A program made the position numbers and the translations under genes. A DNA stretch of 64,000 nt. It comes from Ornithinimicrobium sufpigmenti (GTDB lineage Bacteria > Actinomycetota > Actinomycetes > Actinomycetales > Dermatophilaceae). How positions within the stretch are numbered: the first letter of the stretch is position 1; each line of letters opens with the position of its first letter. Below are positions 45,475 through 53,583 of the stretch, in pieces. The notes under the pieces are model-generated. The model was not told the origin of the DNA and made no database searches. It saw only the letters and a program-made list of their open reading frames with translations. The stretch spans positions 3,348,001 to 3,412,000 of the forward strand of contig NZ_CP036403.1 in the NCBI RefSeq assembly GCF_004322775.1, given 5' to 3'.

Positions 45475-45616
45475 CTGGTCAAGGTTACCGGGGGTATGCC
45501 GCACCGCCCGCCACCCGCCGTCTGGCTCAACCTCCGTCTGCCGCCCGCGCGTGCTGCACCCCGCGACCCCGCCTCATGCGTTCTCCCGCCCGCGACCCCG
45601 CCTCCCGCCCGAGACA

Positions 45617-45675
45617 GGCAACGTCCTGCACGACAGACCACGTCGACGACGCTGCATGTCGTGCAGGATGTTGTC
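45617..45675. repeat. hairpin element A, left copy
   Basis: The arm GGCAACGTCCTGCACGACA (45617-45635) pairs with TGTCGTGCAGGATGTTGTC (45657-45675) across a 21-base loop. The two differences from perfect pairing are G-U wobbles if read as + strand RNA. It sits between the divergent cysS and AbiEi-like genes, so it is not a terminator of either. A near copy follows the AbiEi-like gene. Confidence 0.85.
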
Positions 45676-45805
45676 TCTCCCCAGCTCGACCTCTGTCCTC
45701 AGCCCGACCTCGCGGCGGGTCCGCGCATCCCGCACCTCCAGCCCTGCCCTCGCCCCCTGTGGACAGTCCCAGCATCGAGGTGACTACCCCCGGCACACTC
45801 GGACC

Positions 45806-46831
45806 ATGTCGATGGCGGGGATCATCCAGTTGCTCGAGGCGCAGGGCGGGGCGGGGAGCAGGCGCCAGCTGCACGACGCTGGATTCTCGCGCCGGACGGT
45901 CGAGGCGATGGTGCGCAACCGTGACCTGGTCGTCGTCCGCCGTGATGCCGTGATCCTGGCCGAGGCTCTGGTCGACCTCAGTCCTTGGGCAAGGCGTGCG
46001 CTGGAGGCGAGGGCGGTCGGTCACAGCCTTGCGGCTGCGGCCGGTAGCACCCCGCGCCCGGCTGTCCACGCGCTGAGCCACGAGAGTGCGCTGATGGTCC
46101 ACGGGTTCCCCTACTTCGGCGAGGACGGGCTGGTCCATCTCGTCCGGACCGATGGGCACCGGGGTCGCCGCGACGGCACGATCTGGGTGCACAGCGCGGT
46201 CGACCTCAGCTGGGTGGTGGAGATCGATGGACTCCGGGTGATGAAGCCGGTGATGGCTGCCCTACAGGTCGCGGCCACGCATGGCGAGGAGGCCGGACTG
46301 GTCGCCCTCGACGGCGTCCTGCACGAGGCACGGCTCCGGGACCAGGACGAGGTCGGCCGCTCGGACGGTCCCGCGACCGCCCAGACTCGAAGCGAGATCG
46401 AGTCGGCCCTCACCCTCACCTGGGGGCCGGGCACCCCGGTGGTCGAGAGTGTCGCCGAGCTCGCCGACGGGCGCAGCGAGTCTGCGGGTGAGAGCCGAAG
46501 CCGTTGGCTGCTGCGCCTCCTCCGGTTCGGCCCGGTGACCCCTCAGTTCCCGGTGCGCGACGGTGCAGTGCTGGTGGGTCTTGCCGACCTGAAGCTCGAC
46601 CGCTGGACGGTACTGATCGAGTTCGACGGGACCGGCAAGTACACCGGACCCGCCGCGCTCCTGGCCGAGAAGGACCGCGAGGACCGGATGCGAGCGCTGG
46701 GGTATGAGGTGGTCAGACTCCGCTGGGCCGATCTCGCTCGGCCGCACGTGGTCCGCCAGCGCGTCCTCGCCGCGATCGCCCGGGCGGAAACTCGCGCCGC
46801 GACGACCGCCCACGCTGCGCCGACCGGGTGA
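45806..46831 (+). CDS. AbiEi-like N-terminus with DUF559/Vsr-like nuclease domain (hairpin cassette A)
   Basis: A 341-residue protein. The N-terminal 50 residues form a winged-helix of the AbiEi antitoxin type (GGAGSRRQLHDAGFSRRTVE). The C-terminal about 110 residues fit a DUF559/Vsr-like PD-(D/E)XK fold: VGLADLKLDRWTVLIEFDG, then a KY, then EKDREDRMRALGYEVVRLRW. The acidic and ExD residues are present, so it may be an active nickase or nuclease. No toxin gene is adjacent, unlike true AbiE systems. It is flanked by a unique palindrome pair, the right copy 40 bases past the stop. The frame opens far upstream through hairpin A; ATG 45806 fits the domain start. Confidence 0.8.
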   Translation: MSMAGIIQLLEAQGGAGSRRQLHDAGFSRRTVEAMVRNRDLVVVRRDAVILAEALVDLSPWARRALEARAVGHSLAAAAGSTPRPAVHALSHESALMVHGFPYFGEDGLVHLVRTDGHRGRRDGTIWVHSAVDLSWVVEIDGLRVMKPVMAALQVAATHGEEAGLVALDGVLHEARLRDQDEVGRSDGPATAQTRSEIESALTLTWGPGTPVVESVAELADGRSESAGESRSRWLLRLLRFGPVTPQFPVRDGAVLVGLADLKLDRWTVLIEFDGTGKYTGPAALLAEKDREDRMRALGYEVVRLRWADLARPHVVRQRVLAAIARAETRAATTAHAAPTG

Positions 46832-46871
46832 CGACAGCGATGACGACGGCCCCGCACACCGGCACCGGACA

Positions 46872-46930
46872 GGCAACGTCCTGCACGACAGACCACGTCG
46901 ACAGCGCTGCATGTCGTGCACCACGTTGCC
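46872..46930. repeat. hairpin element A, right copy
   Basis: It has the same 59-base length, 19-base left arm and 21-base loop as the copy at 45617-45675, with 33 identical bases at its left side. The right arm TGTCGTGCACCACGTTGCC has two mismatches to the left arm, at different places from the left copy. It begins 41 bases after the stop of the AbiEi-like gene. Confidence 0.85.
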
Positions 46931-47036
46931 TACCTCGGCACCGGCGTCGTCGACGCGGAGTGTTCATTGGCATTCATCGGCGCCCGGAATGCCGGATCGC
47001 CCGTCACCACCCCTGCCCTAGCCCTAACCTTGAGCC

Positions 47037-47693
47037 ATGCACATCGCCGAAGAACTGGTGTTGGTCGGGACCAGCGTGGAGGGGCGAAACCTGCTGGGCA
47101 CCGGCCGCAACCTGGTCCTGGCGGGCGCCTTCCTGACCGAGCTGGCGGTCATGGAGCGCCTGGACGTGCAGGACAAGCGGCTGCGGGTGCTCGACGCCGG
47201 CTCGATCGGTGACCACCTGCTCGACGACGCGCTGGTGCGCTTCGCCCAGTACGAGGGCAAGAAGCCCAAGGATGTGCTGGACAAGGTCGGCAAGCACCTC
47301 CTGGAGCCGGTGCTGGAGAGCCTGGTCACCCAGGAGCTGGTCCGGCCCGAGCCGGTGTCGGTGGTCGGCCTGACCCTGTGGACCCGTTGGCCGGTGGTTG
47401 TGGACGGCCCGCGGCAGGCCGTGCTGGACGACCTGGCCCGCGTGCTGACCGGTGCGCAGGAGGCGGACTCGCGCACCGGGGCGCTGATCTCGCTGCTGCA
47501 CGCCGTCAACATCCTGCACACGGTGGTCCCCCAGGAGCTGCGGCCCGGCATGACCAACCGCGACGTCAAGCGCCGCGGCAAGGAGGTCCTCAAGGGTCGG
47601 TGGGCCCCCGAGGCGGTCGCCAAGGCCATCGAGGAGGCGGCCACCGCGACCACGCTCGCGGCCGCCGCGGCGGCAGGTGGTGCGTCCAGCTGA
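47037..47693 (+). CDS. GPP34-family (GOLPH3-like) phosphoprotein
   Basis: A 218-residue all-helical protein of the GPP34 family, with HIAEELVLV at the start and GRNLVLAGAFLTELAVMERL, then HLLDDALVRFAQYEGKKPKDV. Eukaryotic GOLPH3 binds phosphatidylinositol-4-phosphate on Golgi membranes; actinobacterial members are thought to bind membrane lipids but have no settled role. No Shine-Dalgarno site is seen; TAACCT at 47025-47030 is six bases before the ATG, suggesting a leaderless transcript. Confidence 0.88.
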   Translation: MHIAEELVLVGTSVEGRNLLGTGRNLVLAGAFLTELAVMERLDVQDKRLRVLDAGSIGDHLLDDALVRFAQYEGKKPKDVLDKVGKHLLEPVLESLVTQELVRPEPVSVVGLTLWTRWPVVVDGPRQAVLDDLARVLTGAQEADSRTGALISLLHAVNILHTVVPQELRPGMTNRDVKRRGKEVLKGRWAPEAVAKAIEEAATATTLAAAAAAGGASS

Positions 47694-47731
47694 GCGCCGC
47701 TGGCGGGTGGCTGAGCCAATAGCGTGGGGCC

Positions 47732-49216
47732 ATGCCCGTCGTCCACCAGACCGACCGCGCCCGCCTGAGCGTGCTCACGCCATACCTCGTCCGTTTCGAG
47801 TGGTCACCGTCCGGGACCTTCACCGACGAACCGACGCAGGTGGTGCTGCACCGCGACCTCGGGCCGGTGCCGGCCACCGTGACCCCGGTCGGCGAGGGCG
47901 TGGAGGTCGTGACCGACGGGTTCGAGCTGGTCTACGACGGGGGGTCGCCGACACCGTCCGGCCTGTCGCTGCAGGTCAGGGGCGGGGTCACCACCTACCA
48001 CTCCGTGTGGCGGTATGGCGTGCCCGTCCGGGAGAAGAGCCGGCTGGGCGGCACCGCCCGCACCCTGGACGAGGTGGACGGGCGCACGCCGCTGGAGCCG
48101 GGGGTGATCTCCCGGGACGGTTACGAGGTGCTCGACGACTCCGTCAGCCTGGTCCGGACCGGCCCCGGCGCCACCGACCTGCGACCCCGCGAGGAGGGGG
48201 CGGTCGACCTCTACGTCTTCGCGCACGGGCTGGACTTCCGCGGCGCGCTGCGCGACTTCTACCGGCTGACCGGGCCCGTGCCACGGGTGCCGCGCTACGT
48301 GCTGGGCAACTGGTGGAGCCGCTACCACCCCTACTCCGCGCAGGAGTACTCCGCGCTGCTGGACCGGTTCGCCGCTGACCGGTTGCCGTTCTCGGTCGCG
48401 GTGCTGGACATGGACTGGCACATCACCGACCCGGAGAGCCGGTTCGGCAGCGGCTGGACCGGCTACACCTGGGACCCCCGGCTCTTCCCCGACCCCCAAG
48501 GCTTCCTCAAGGAGCTGCACGACCGTGGCCTGAAGGTCACCCTGAACGACCACCCGGCGGACGGGGTGCGGGCCTTCGAGACGGCATACCCGGCGATGGC
48601 GCGGGCCCTCTACGTGGACCCCTCGACCGAGGCACCGCTGGCCTTCGACGTCACCGACCCCGCGTGGCTGCGGGCCTTCTTCGACCACGTCGCGCACCCG
48701 CTGGAGGAGCAGGGGGTGGACTTCTGGTGGATCGACTGGCAGTCCGGCCCCTGGTCGCGCCTGCCGGGGCTGGACCCGCTGCGGGTGCTCAACGAGGTGC
48801 ACTTCGCCGAGCAGTCCCGGCGGGCGGCGCGGACCCCGCTGCGGCTGCGTCGAGGGGTCCTTACGATCGGTCCGGCCGAGGGCGACCTGTCTGTGCTCCC
48901 CGCGGCGCGGACCTGGACGGTGCACGTGGCCGGAGTCGCCCCCGCGGTGGCGGTGCACGCGGACATCCCCGTCGGCGAACAGGTCAGCGTCGACCTCTCG
49001 ACCGTCGAGCCCACCGCGCGGGAGCTCGGCACCTGCTTCGACATCCTCGACGCGGCGGAGATCGAGCACGCCACCAAGGACGAGGTATGGCGTCTGCTCA
49101 CCCGGGCGGACCTGGCGGCATACCGTGCCGGGCTGGTGGGTGAGCTGACCTCGCTCGGCCTGGACCCGTCGCTGCTCGGCGCGCTGGTGGAGGTGCTGAC
49201 CGCCGAGGGGCGGTGA
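47732..49216 (+). CDS. GH31 alpha-glucosidase-like protein with large internal deletion
   Basis: A 494-residue protein. Residues 1-360 follow a GH31 glycoside hydrolase: N-terminal beta domain, RYVLGNWWSRYHPYS, LDMDWH and VDFWWIDWQSG with nucleophile D335. From about residue 362-367 (HFAEQSRR then AARTPLRL) the sequence jumps to the C-terminal beta domain, which ends GVLTIGPAEGDLSVLPAARTW. The second half of the barrel, including the acid/base Asp region and the SGDT/GGHMFG segments, is missing, roughly 250 residues or more. The frame is intact, so the deletion is clean. Catalysis is unlikely. TAGCGT six bases before the ATG suggests leaderless expression. Confidence 0.82.
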   Translation: MPVVHQTDRARLSVLTPYLVRFEWSPSGTFTDEPTQVVLHRDLGPVPATVTPVGEGVEVVTDGFELVYDGGSPTPSGLSLQVRGGVTTYHSVWRYGVPVREKSRLGGTARTLDEVDGRTPLEPGVISRDGYEVLDDSVSLVRTGPGATDLRPREEGAVDLYVFAHGLDFRGALRDFYRLTGPVPRVPRYVLGNWWSRYHPYSAQEYSALLDRFAADRLPFSVAVLDMDWHITDPESRFGSGWTGYTWDPRLFPDPQGFLKELHDRGLKVTLNDHPADGVRAFETAYPAMARALYVDPSTEAPLAFDVTDPAWLRAFFDHVAHPLEEQGVDFWWIDWQSGPWSRLPGLDPLRVLNEVHFAEQSRRAARTPLRLRRGVLTIGPAEGDLSVLPAARTWTVHVAGVAPAVAVHADIPVGEQVSVDLSTVEPTARELGTCFDILDAAEIEHATKDEVWRLLTRADLAAYRAGLVGELTSLGLDPSLLGALVEVLTAEGR

Positions 49217-49313
49217 GGGCTGGTCCGGCTCCGCCTGCCACGCCCGGGAGAACGCTCGCGATCACCTTTCTGGCGTCCGCGCGGCGCACGCCCGCCCTCT
49301 CGCCCGTGCACCA

Positions 49314-49934
49314 TCACCACCGGTGCGCGACGTCGATCAAGAGCCTTGACCCGCTGCCCGGGCCGTCGAGCACGAGGACACGCATCGGCAGCCGGGCGCG
49401 CACGCCCACCCCGAAGGTCGTCTGTCCCTCGTAGGATCCCGCGATCGCAACCTGGCGCAGCGTGTCGTAGCCGGTGACGTCGACGACCCTGGCTCTGTCC
49501 TTCGGTGAGTAGGTCGGCTCGCCGGAGGAGTCGTAGGCCGGGACGGTGACGTCCACCTGCATCCGCGCGCCGCCGTCCAACGGCACCGGCCGGCCGGACC
49601 CGGGCTCGCTGACCGTGTCGACATACCTCACCCGGTAGCCGACCTTGCCGGCCGCGACCCCCGCGATGTCGACGACCACGCGGTCGAAGCAGGTATGCCG
49701 TCCCGACCGGACGTTGGTGATCGTGCCGTCGCCGACGTGGCTGTCGCTGCGCGCCTTCTCCAGTGACCCCCACGTCACCCCGCAGCTGACGCCGGCCGTT
49801 CCAGCCGAGGCGCTCGTCGCGCCGGTCGGCACGTGGCTCGACGTCATGGCCGCGGCGGGCACGACCCCGCCGAGCATGACGAGCGCAGCCAGCGTGGCCG
49901 CGGCCCTCCGATTGGTCCCCACGGTCGTTCCCAT
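49314..49934 (-). CDS. secreted AMIN-like-domain protein
   Basis: A 206-residue exported protein. MGTTVGTNRRAAATLAALVM begins a signal peptide ending near VPAAA. The mature region CGVTWGSLEKARSDSHVGDG, then TCFDRVVVDIAG and GYRVRYVDTV, fits the AMIN-like beta domain of actinobacterial exported proteins, which may bind the envelope. Two Cys (C91 and C122 in the longer frame) could form a disulfide. The ATG at 49934 follows GGGGAAAG. The frame extends 40 codons upstream without signal-peptide character. Confidence 0.82.
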   Translation of the reverse strand: MGTTVGTNRRAAATLAALVMLGGVVPAAAMTSSHVPTGATSASAGTAGVSCGVTWGSLEKARSDSHVGDGTITNVRSGRHTCFDRVVVDIAGVAAGKVGYRVRYVDTVSEPGSGRPVPLDGGARMQVDVTVPAYDSSGEPTYSPKDRARVVDVTGYDTLRQVAIAGSYEGQTTFGVGVRARLPMRVLVLDGPGSGSRLLIDVAHRW

Positions 49935-50106
49935 GATCTTTCCCCTGCCCCTGTGGGCGTTCCGGCGGAGCGCCTTCGTCAGGTAGTCGCACGCGCGGCT
50001 GAGAAGGTTCAGGAGACGGGACGGGGGCGGGTGTGCACCCGCCCCCGTCATCACGGCATACCGGTCATGGTCGCCTCGGTGACCGGTCGGTCACCGGCCG
50101 GAATCC

Positions 50107-50736
50107 TCAGCTGCCCCGGTCGATCCAGTCCTGGCGCTGCGGTGCCTCCGCGCCGATCGTGGTGGTGCCGCCGTGGCCGGTGCGCACGACGGTCTCCTCC
50201 GGCAGGGTCAGCAGCTTGTGGGTGATCGACTCGATGATGGTGTCGAAGTTGCTGAACGAACGGCCGGTGGCCCCCGGCCCGCCCTCGAAGAGCGTGTCGC
50301 CGGTGAAGACGGTCGCCATGCCGGGGACGTAGAAGGAGCAGGCGCCAGGCGAGTGACCCGGGGTATGCAGCACCTGGATGGTCTGCCCGGCCACCTCGAT
50401 CGTCATGCCGTCGGCCAGATCCTGGTCCCAGGTGCGGCCCGGGTGAGTGAGCTCCCAGACCTCCTTGTCGTCGGGGTGCAGGTAGATCGGGGCGTCGACC
50501 CAGTCCTTGAGGTCGAAGACGGCGTCGACGTGGTCGCTGTGGGCGTGGGTGAGCAGGATCCCGACCACCTTGCGGTCGGCCGCGATGTCGGCGATCTTCT
50601 GGGCGTCGTGCGGCGCGTCGAAGATCACGCACTCCTCGTCGTTGCCCAGCACCCAGATGTTGTTGTCCACCTCCCAGGTGCCGCCGTCCAGCTCGAAGTT
50701 GCCGGTGGTGATCCCGTGGTCGATCCGCACGTTCAT
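50107..50736 (-). CDS. metallo-beta-lactamase-fold hydrolase paired with MscR
   Basis: A 209-residue MBL-fold protein. The metal motif is [11 protein letters not shown], with further ligands in [17 protein letters not shown] and RTGHGGTT. It overlaps the mycothiol-dependent formaldehyde dehydrogenase gene by four bases (ATGA). That pairing is widespread in actinobacteria and suggests it hydrolyses the S-formylmycothiol product or a similar thioester (inference). Confidence 0.9.
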   Translation of the reverse strand: MNVRIDHGITTGNFELDGGTWEVDNNIWVLGNDEECVIFDAPHDAQKIADIAADRKVVGILLTHAHSDHVDAVFDLKDWVDAPIYLHPDDKEVWELTHPGRTWDQDLADGMTIEVAGQTIQVLHTPGHSPGACSFYVPGMATVFTGDTLFEGGPGATGRSFSNFDTIIESITHKLLTLPEETVVRTGHGGTTTIGAEAPQRQDWIDRGS

Positions 50737-51887
50737 ACCTTGCTCTCCTCCCTCTCAGGGGCACCCGCAGGCGCCTGGGTCTGGCTGTCGATGACGACGA
50801 CGCTACGCAGCACGTCGCCGCCGTGCATCTTGTCGAAGGCGGCCTCGACGTCGCCCAGCCCGATGGTCTCGGTGACGAAGGCGTCAAGGTCGAAGCGGCC
50901 CTGGCGGTAGAGGTCGATGAGCATCGGGAAGTCGCGCGAGGGCAGGCAGTCGCCGTACCAGCTGGACTTCAGCGCCCCACCCCGGCCGAAGATGTCGGCC
51001 AGCGGGAGGGTGACCTCCATGTCGGGGGTCGGCACCCCGACCAGGACGACGGTGCCGGCGAGGTCACGGGCGTAGAAGGCCTGCTTGTAGGTCTCCGGCC
51101 GGCCCACCGCCTCGACCACGACGTCGGCGCCGTGGCCGCCCGTGAGGGCCTGGATGGCCTCGACCGGGTCGCTCTCCTTGCTGTTGACGGTGTGGGTGGC
51201 ACCGAAGCGCTTGGCCGTCTCCAGCTTCCGGTCGTCGATGTCGACGGCGATGATCGTCGTGGCGCCGGCGATGGCGGCACCGGCGATGGCGGCGTCACCC
51301 ACGCCGCCGCAGCCGATGACGGCGACCGAGTCGCCGCGGGTGACGGCGCCGGTGTTGACGGCGGCACCGAAGCCGGCCATCACGCCGCAGCCCAGCAGGC
51401 CGGCGGCCACGGGCGAGGCCTCTCGGTCGACCTTGGTGCACTGGCCGGCCGCCACCAGCGTCTTCTCGATGAACGCGCCGATCCCGAGGGCGGGGCTCAG
51501 CTCCGCGCCGGCCATCGGGTCACCCTCGGCCAGGGTCATCTTCTGCGTGGCGTTGTGGGTGGCGAAGCAGTACCACGGCTCACCCTTGGCGCAGGCCCGG
51601 CACTGGCCGCAGACGGCGCGCCAGTTGAGGATGACGTAGTCACCCGGCTGGACCTCGGTGACGCCCTCGCCGACGGCCTCGACGGTGCCCGCCGCCTCGT
51701 GGCCGAGCAGGAACGGGAACTCGTCGTTGATGCCGCCCTGGCGGTAGTGCAGGTCGGTGTGGCAGACGCCGCAGGCCTCGACCTTGACCACCGCCTCCCC
51801 CGGTCCGGGGTCCGGCACGACGATGTCGACGACCTCGACGTCGGCGTCCTTGCTGCGGGCGATGACGCCCTTGACGATCTGGGACAT
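50733..51887 (-). CDS. mscR: S-(hydroxymethyl)mycothiol dehydrogenase
   Basis: A 384-residue zinc-dependent medium-chain dehydrogenase. The catalytic zinc region is [13 protein letters not shown] and [13 protein letters not shown], the structural zinc cluster [15 protein letters not shown], and the NAD-binding loop [15 protein letters not shown]. It oxidises the formaldehyde-mycothiol adduct, or reduces S-nitrosomycothiol, in the cytosol. mshA in this same window confirms that the organism makes mycothiol. GGAGGATC precedes the ATG. It is transcribed with the MBL gene. Confidence 0.92.
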   Translation of the reverse strand: MSQIVKGVIARSKDADVEVVDIVVPDPGPGEAVVKVEACGVCHTDLHYRQGGINDEFPFLLGHEAAGTVEAVGEGVTEVQPGDYVILNWRAVCGQCRACAKGEPWYCFATHNATQKMTLAEGDPMAGAELSPALGIGAFIEKTLVAAGQCTKVDREASPVAAGLLGCGVMAGFGAAVNTGAVTRGDSVAVIGCGGVGDAAIAGAAIAGATTIIAVDIDDRKLETAKRFGATHTVNSKESDPVEAIQALTGGHGADVVVEAVGRPETYKQAFYARDLAGTVVLVGVPTPDMEVTLPLADIFGRGGALKSSWYGDCLPSRDFPMLIDLYRQGRFDLDAFVTETIGLGDVEAAFDKMHGGDVLRSVVVIDSQTQAPAGAPEREESKV

Positions 51888-51999
51888 GGGCGATCCTCCT
51901 TGGTCGGGGACGGGAACTGCTCTCCAATCTAGGCACTCCGCTCCGCCCGGTCATCCAGCGGGGTGGGAGTGGGCACCGCGCCGATGAGGTATGTGCGAG

Positions 52000-52047
52000 A
52001 ACGGTGTGTCACATCCGTGGTGCCAGCGACGGATGCGACACACCGTT
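52000..52047. repeat. hairpin element B, left copy
   Basis: AACGGTGTGTCACATCCGT (52000-52018) pairs with ACGGATGCGACACACCGTT (52029-52047), 18 of 19 positions, around a 10-base loop. It lies between the divergent mscR and AbiEi-like genes. A second copy follows the AbiEi-like gene. Confidence 0.85.
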
Positions 52048-52090
52048 TCCGCACCTGCGTGCGCTCAGGCGGGTCCGCGCCCTCCTGGCC

Positions 52091-52241
52091 CGCAGGTTCC
52101 TGGCTCGACCCAAGGCCCTCCTTACCCGCAGGTTCCTGGCTCGACCCAAGGCCCTCCTTGTCCGCAGGTTCCTGGCTCGACCCAAGGCCCTCCTTGTCCG
52201 CAGGTTCCTGGCTCGACCCAAGGCCCTCCTTGTCCACAGGT
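52091..52241. repeat. 36-bp tandem repeat array, four units plus a partial
   Basis: Units begin at 52091, 52127, 52163 and 52199, with a short partial after 52235. They are nearly identical; unit 1 has TTACCCG where others have TTGTCCG. The 36-bp period keeps any reading frame as a 12-residue repeat. The leftward frame (52237-51929) would encode DKEGLGSSQEPA units behind a GTG with GAGG upstream, which looks protein-like but unproven. The array lies between hairpin B and the start of the AbiEi-like gene. No spacers are present, so it is not a CRISPR. Confidence 0.9.
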
Positions 52242-52290
52242 TCGTCCTCGGCCCAGGCGGATGAGGCGCCGGACCGGGGACGCTGGGCCC

Positions 52291-53334
52291 ATGAAGCAGC
52301 TGGCTGAGAACCCCGACGAGTCCTCCAGCACCTTTGAGGCGCAACCCCGCGTCAGACCGACCTTCCCCACCATGCCGGGGCAGCGGGGCCTGGCGACATA
52401 CCCGCAGTTGCGAACCGCGGGCTGGACCGAGGCCCAGATCCGACACGCCAGGACCACCCTCTGGCAGGTCCCCTTCCCGTCGGTCGTGGCCCCTCACCGT
52501 GGACCGTTGGACGGCACGACGCAGCTCATCGCGGCGACGCTGTGGGCGGGACCGCGCGCCGTCCTGTCCGGCCTGACGGCCCTCCGGGGTCATGGTCTGC
52601 AGGTGCCGGGAAGCCACCAGCATCTCTTTGTCGTCCCCGCGTCGGGGCGCGCGAGGCAGCACGGCCAGGCCCGCGTCATCCGTTCGAGCCGTCCGATGAC
52701 GGGGGCGCAGACCGCCGGTCTCGTCGCCCTCGCGTCTGCTCCCCGAGCCCTCGCCGACGCCGCGGTCTACCAGCACGTGCCCGATCAGGACCTGGTGGCA
52801 CTGGCGATCGCGGTACTCCAGCGAGGTCTCTGCACCGCCGAGGAGCTGAGAGAGGAGCTCTGGCAGCGACCGCAGGACACGGTGCGGGGCATCGACGCCG
52901 GTGTGGAAGCGTTCGTGGGCGGGGCGTGGTCCCGCCCCGAGGCGGCCCTGCGACGTGTCGTGGACCTGGAGCCGGGCCTGCCGCAGATGCTGACGAACGT
53001 CGGGCTGGAGCGCCTCTCGGACGGAAAGCTCGTGGGCTACCCGGACGGCTTCTTCCCTAACCTCGGGTTGGTGATCCAGGTGCACTCCCGACAGCACCAC
53101 CAGGGCATCGATGACCAGGGTGGTGACCGCTGGGCCGGCACGGTGGAGAAGGACTCGGACTACGTGGCGGTCGGAGCACGGGTGCTGGGGGTCACCCCCT
53201 GGACGCTGTACTCCCAGCCAGAGCGCTTCCTCATCAGACTCCGTCGGACTGTAGCCCTCGGACCCGCTTCCCCCCTGCCCGCCGTGCGGGTCGTCGCGGC
53301 GCCTCCTCGCGGGCCGGCCCAGCACGGACAGTGA
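52291..53334 (+). CDS. AbiEi-like N-terminus with Vsr/REase-like C-terminus (hairpin cassette B)
   Basis: A 347-residue protein. Residues about 30-75 form the AbiEi-type winged helix (RGLATYPQLRTAGWTEAQIR, then VPFPSVVAPHRG). The C-terminal domain has the restriction-enzyme-like pattern GYPDGFFPNLGLVIQVHSRQ followed by QGGDRWAGTVEKDSDY; the usual ExK reads QVH, so cleavage is uncertain. It belongs to a different branch from cassette A's protein but has the same two-part layout. No toxin partner is adjacent. The ATG at 52291 follows the repeat array; a longer frame through the array seems unlikely to be used. Confidence 0.78.
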   Translation: MKQLAENPDESSSTFEAQPRVRPTFPTMPGQRGLATYPQLRTAGWTEAQIRHARTTLWQVPFPSVVAPHRGPLDGTTQLIAATLWAGPRAVLSGLTALRGHGLQVPGSHQHLFVVPASGRARQHGQARVIRSSRPMTGAQTAGLVALASAPRALADAAVYQHVPDQDLVALAIAVLQRGLCTAEELREELWQRPQDTVRGIDAGVEAFVGGAWSRPEAALRRVVDLEPGLPQMLTNVGLERLSDGKLVGYPDGFFPNLGLVIQVHSRQHHQGIDDQGGDRWAGTVEKDSDYVAVGARVLGVTPWTLYSQPERFLIRLRRTVALGPASPLPAVRVVAAPPRGPAQHGQ

Positions 53335-53375
53335 AGGTCAGGGAAGGTTGACCCGACCTGCCCTGCCTGAGCAAG

Positions 53376-53423
53376 AACGGTGTGTCACATCCGTCGTCAG
53401 CGCCACGCCTGCGACACACCGTT
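53376..53423. repeat. hairpin element B, right copy
   Basis: It is identical to the left copy over the first 20 bases (from 53375) and the last 16 shared bases, with 15 different bases between. The outer 11-bp stem AACGGTGTGTC/GACACACCGTT is perfect while the inner stem is lost. It begins 42 bases after the AbiEi-like stop, almost the same distance as in cassette A. Confidence 0.85.
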
Positions 53424-53491
53424 TCGGCACAGGGGTTCTCCGCAACCGGGTGCCCGCTGTCGTGCCCGGTGTATGTCCGCCCAGTCGCCCC

Positions 53492-53550
53492 TTCACCCGT
53501 TCACCCGTTCGCCCGGCCGTCCGTCCGTCCGCCCGGCCGCCCGCCCGTTC
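53492..53550. repeat. low-complexity pyrimidine-rich tract
   Basis: Short imperfect repeats of CACCCGTT, CCGT and GCCCGG fill the stretch just upstream of the fadD operator. It encodes nothing recognisable and probably grew by slippage. Confidence 0.6.
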
Positions 53551-53557
53551 GGCGACG

Positions 53558-53577
53558 AACCTACGGCAGCGTAGGTT
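53558..53577. promoter_or_regulatory. palindromic operator over the fadD promoter
   Basis: AACCTACGGCAGCGTAGGTT is a perfect palindrome with 8-base arms. Its right end TAGGTT doubles as a -10 hexamer six bases before the GTG start, so a bound regulator would block a leaderless promoter. A TetR-type fatty-acid regulator is likely, but it is not encoded nearby. Confidence 0.7.
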
Positions 53578-53583
53578 TGAGGG

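Noticed and set aside
45806..46831. A complete AbiE toxin-antitoxin pair
   Set aside because: No nucleotidyltransferase (AbiEii-type) gene is adjacent to either AbiEi-like gene, and both proteins continue into a nuclease-like domain instead.
45617..46930. Hairpin A copies as simple transcription terminators
   Set aside because: The left copy lies upstream of two divergent starts and ends no gene; the near-identical pair flanking one gene needs another explanation.
52091..52241. 36-bp repeats considered as a CRISPR array
   Set aside because: The repeats are directly adjacent with no spacers, and no cas gene is present.
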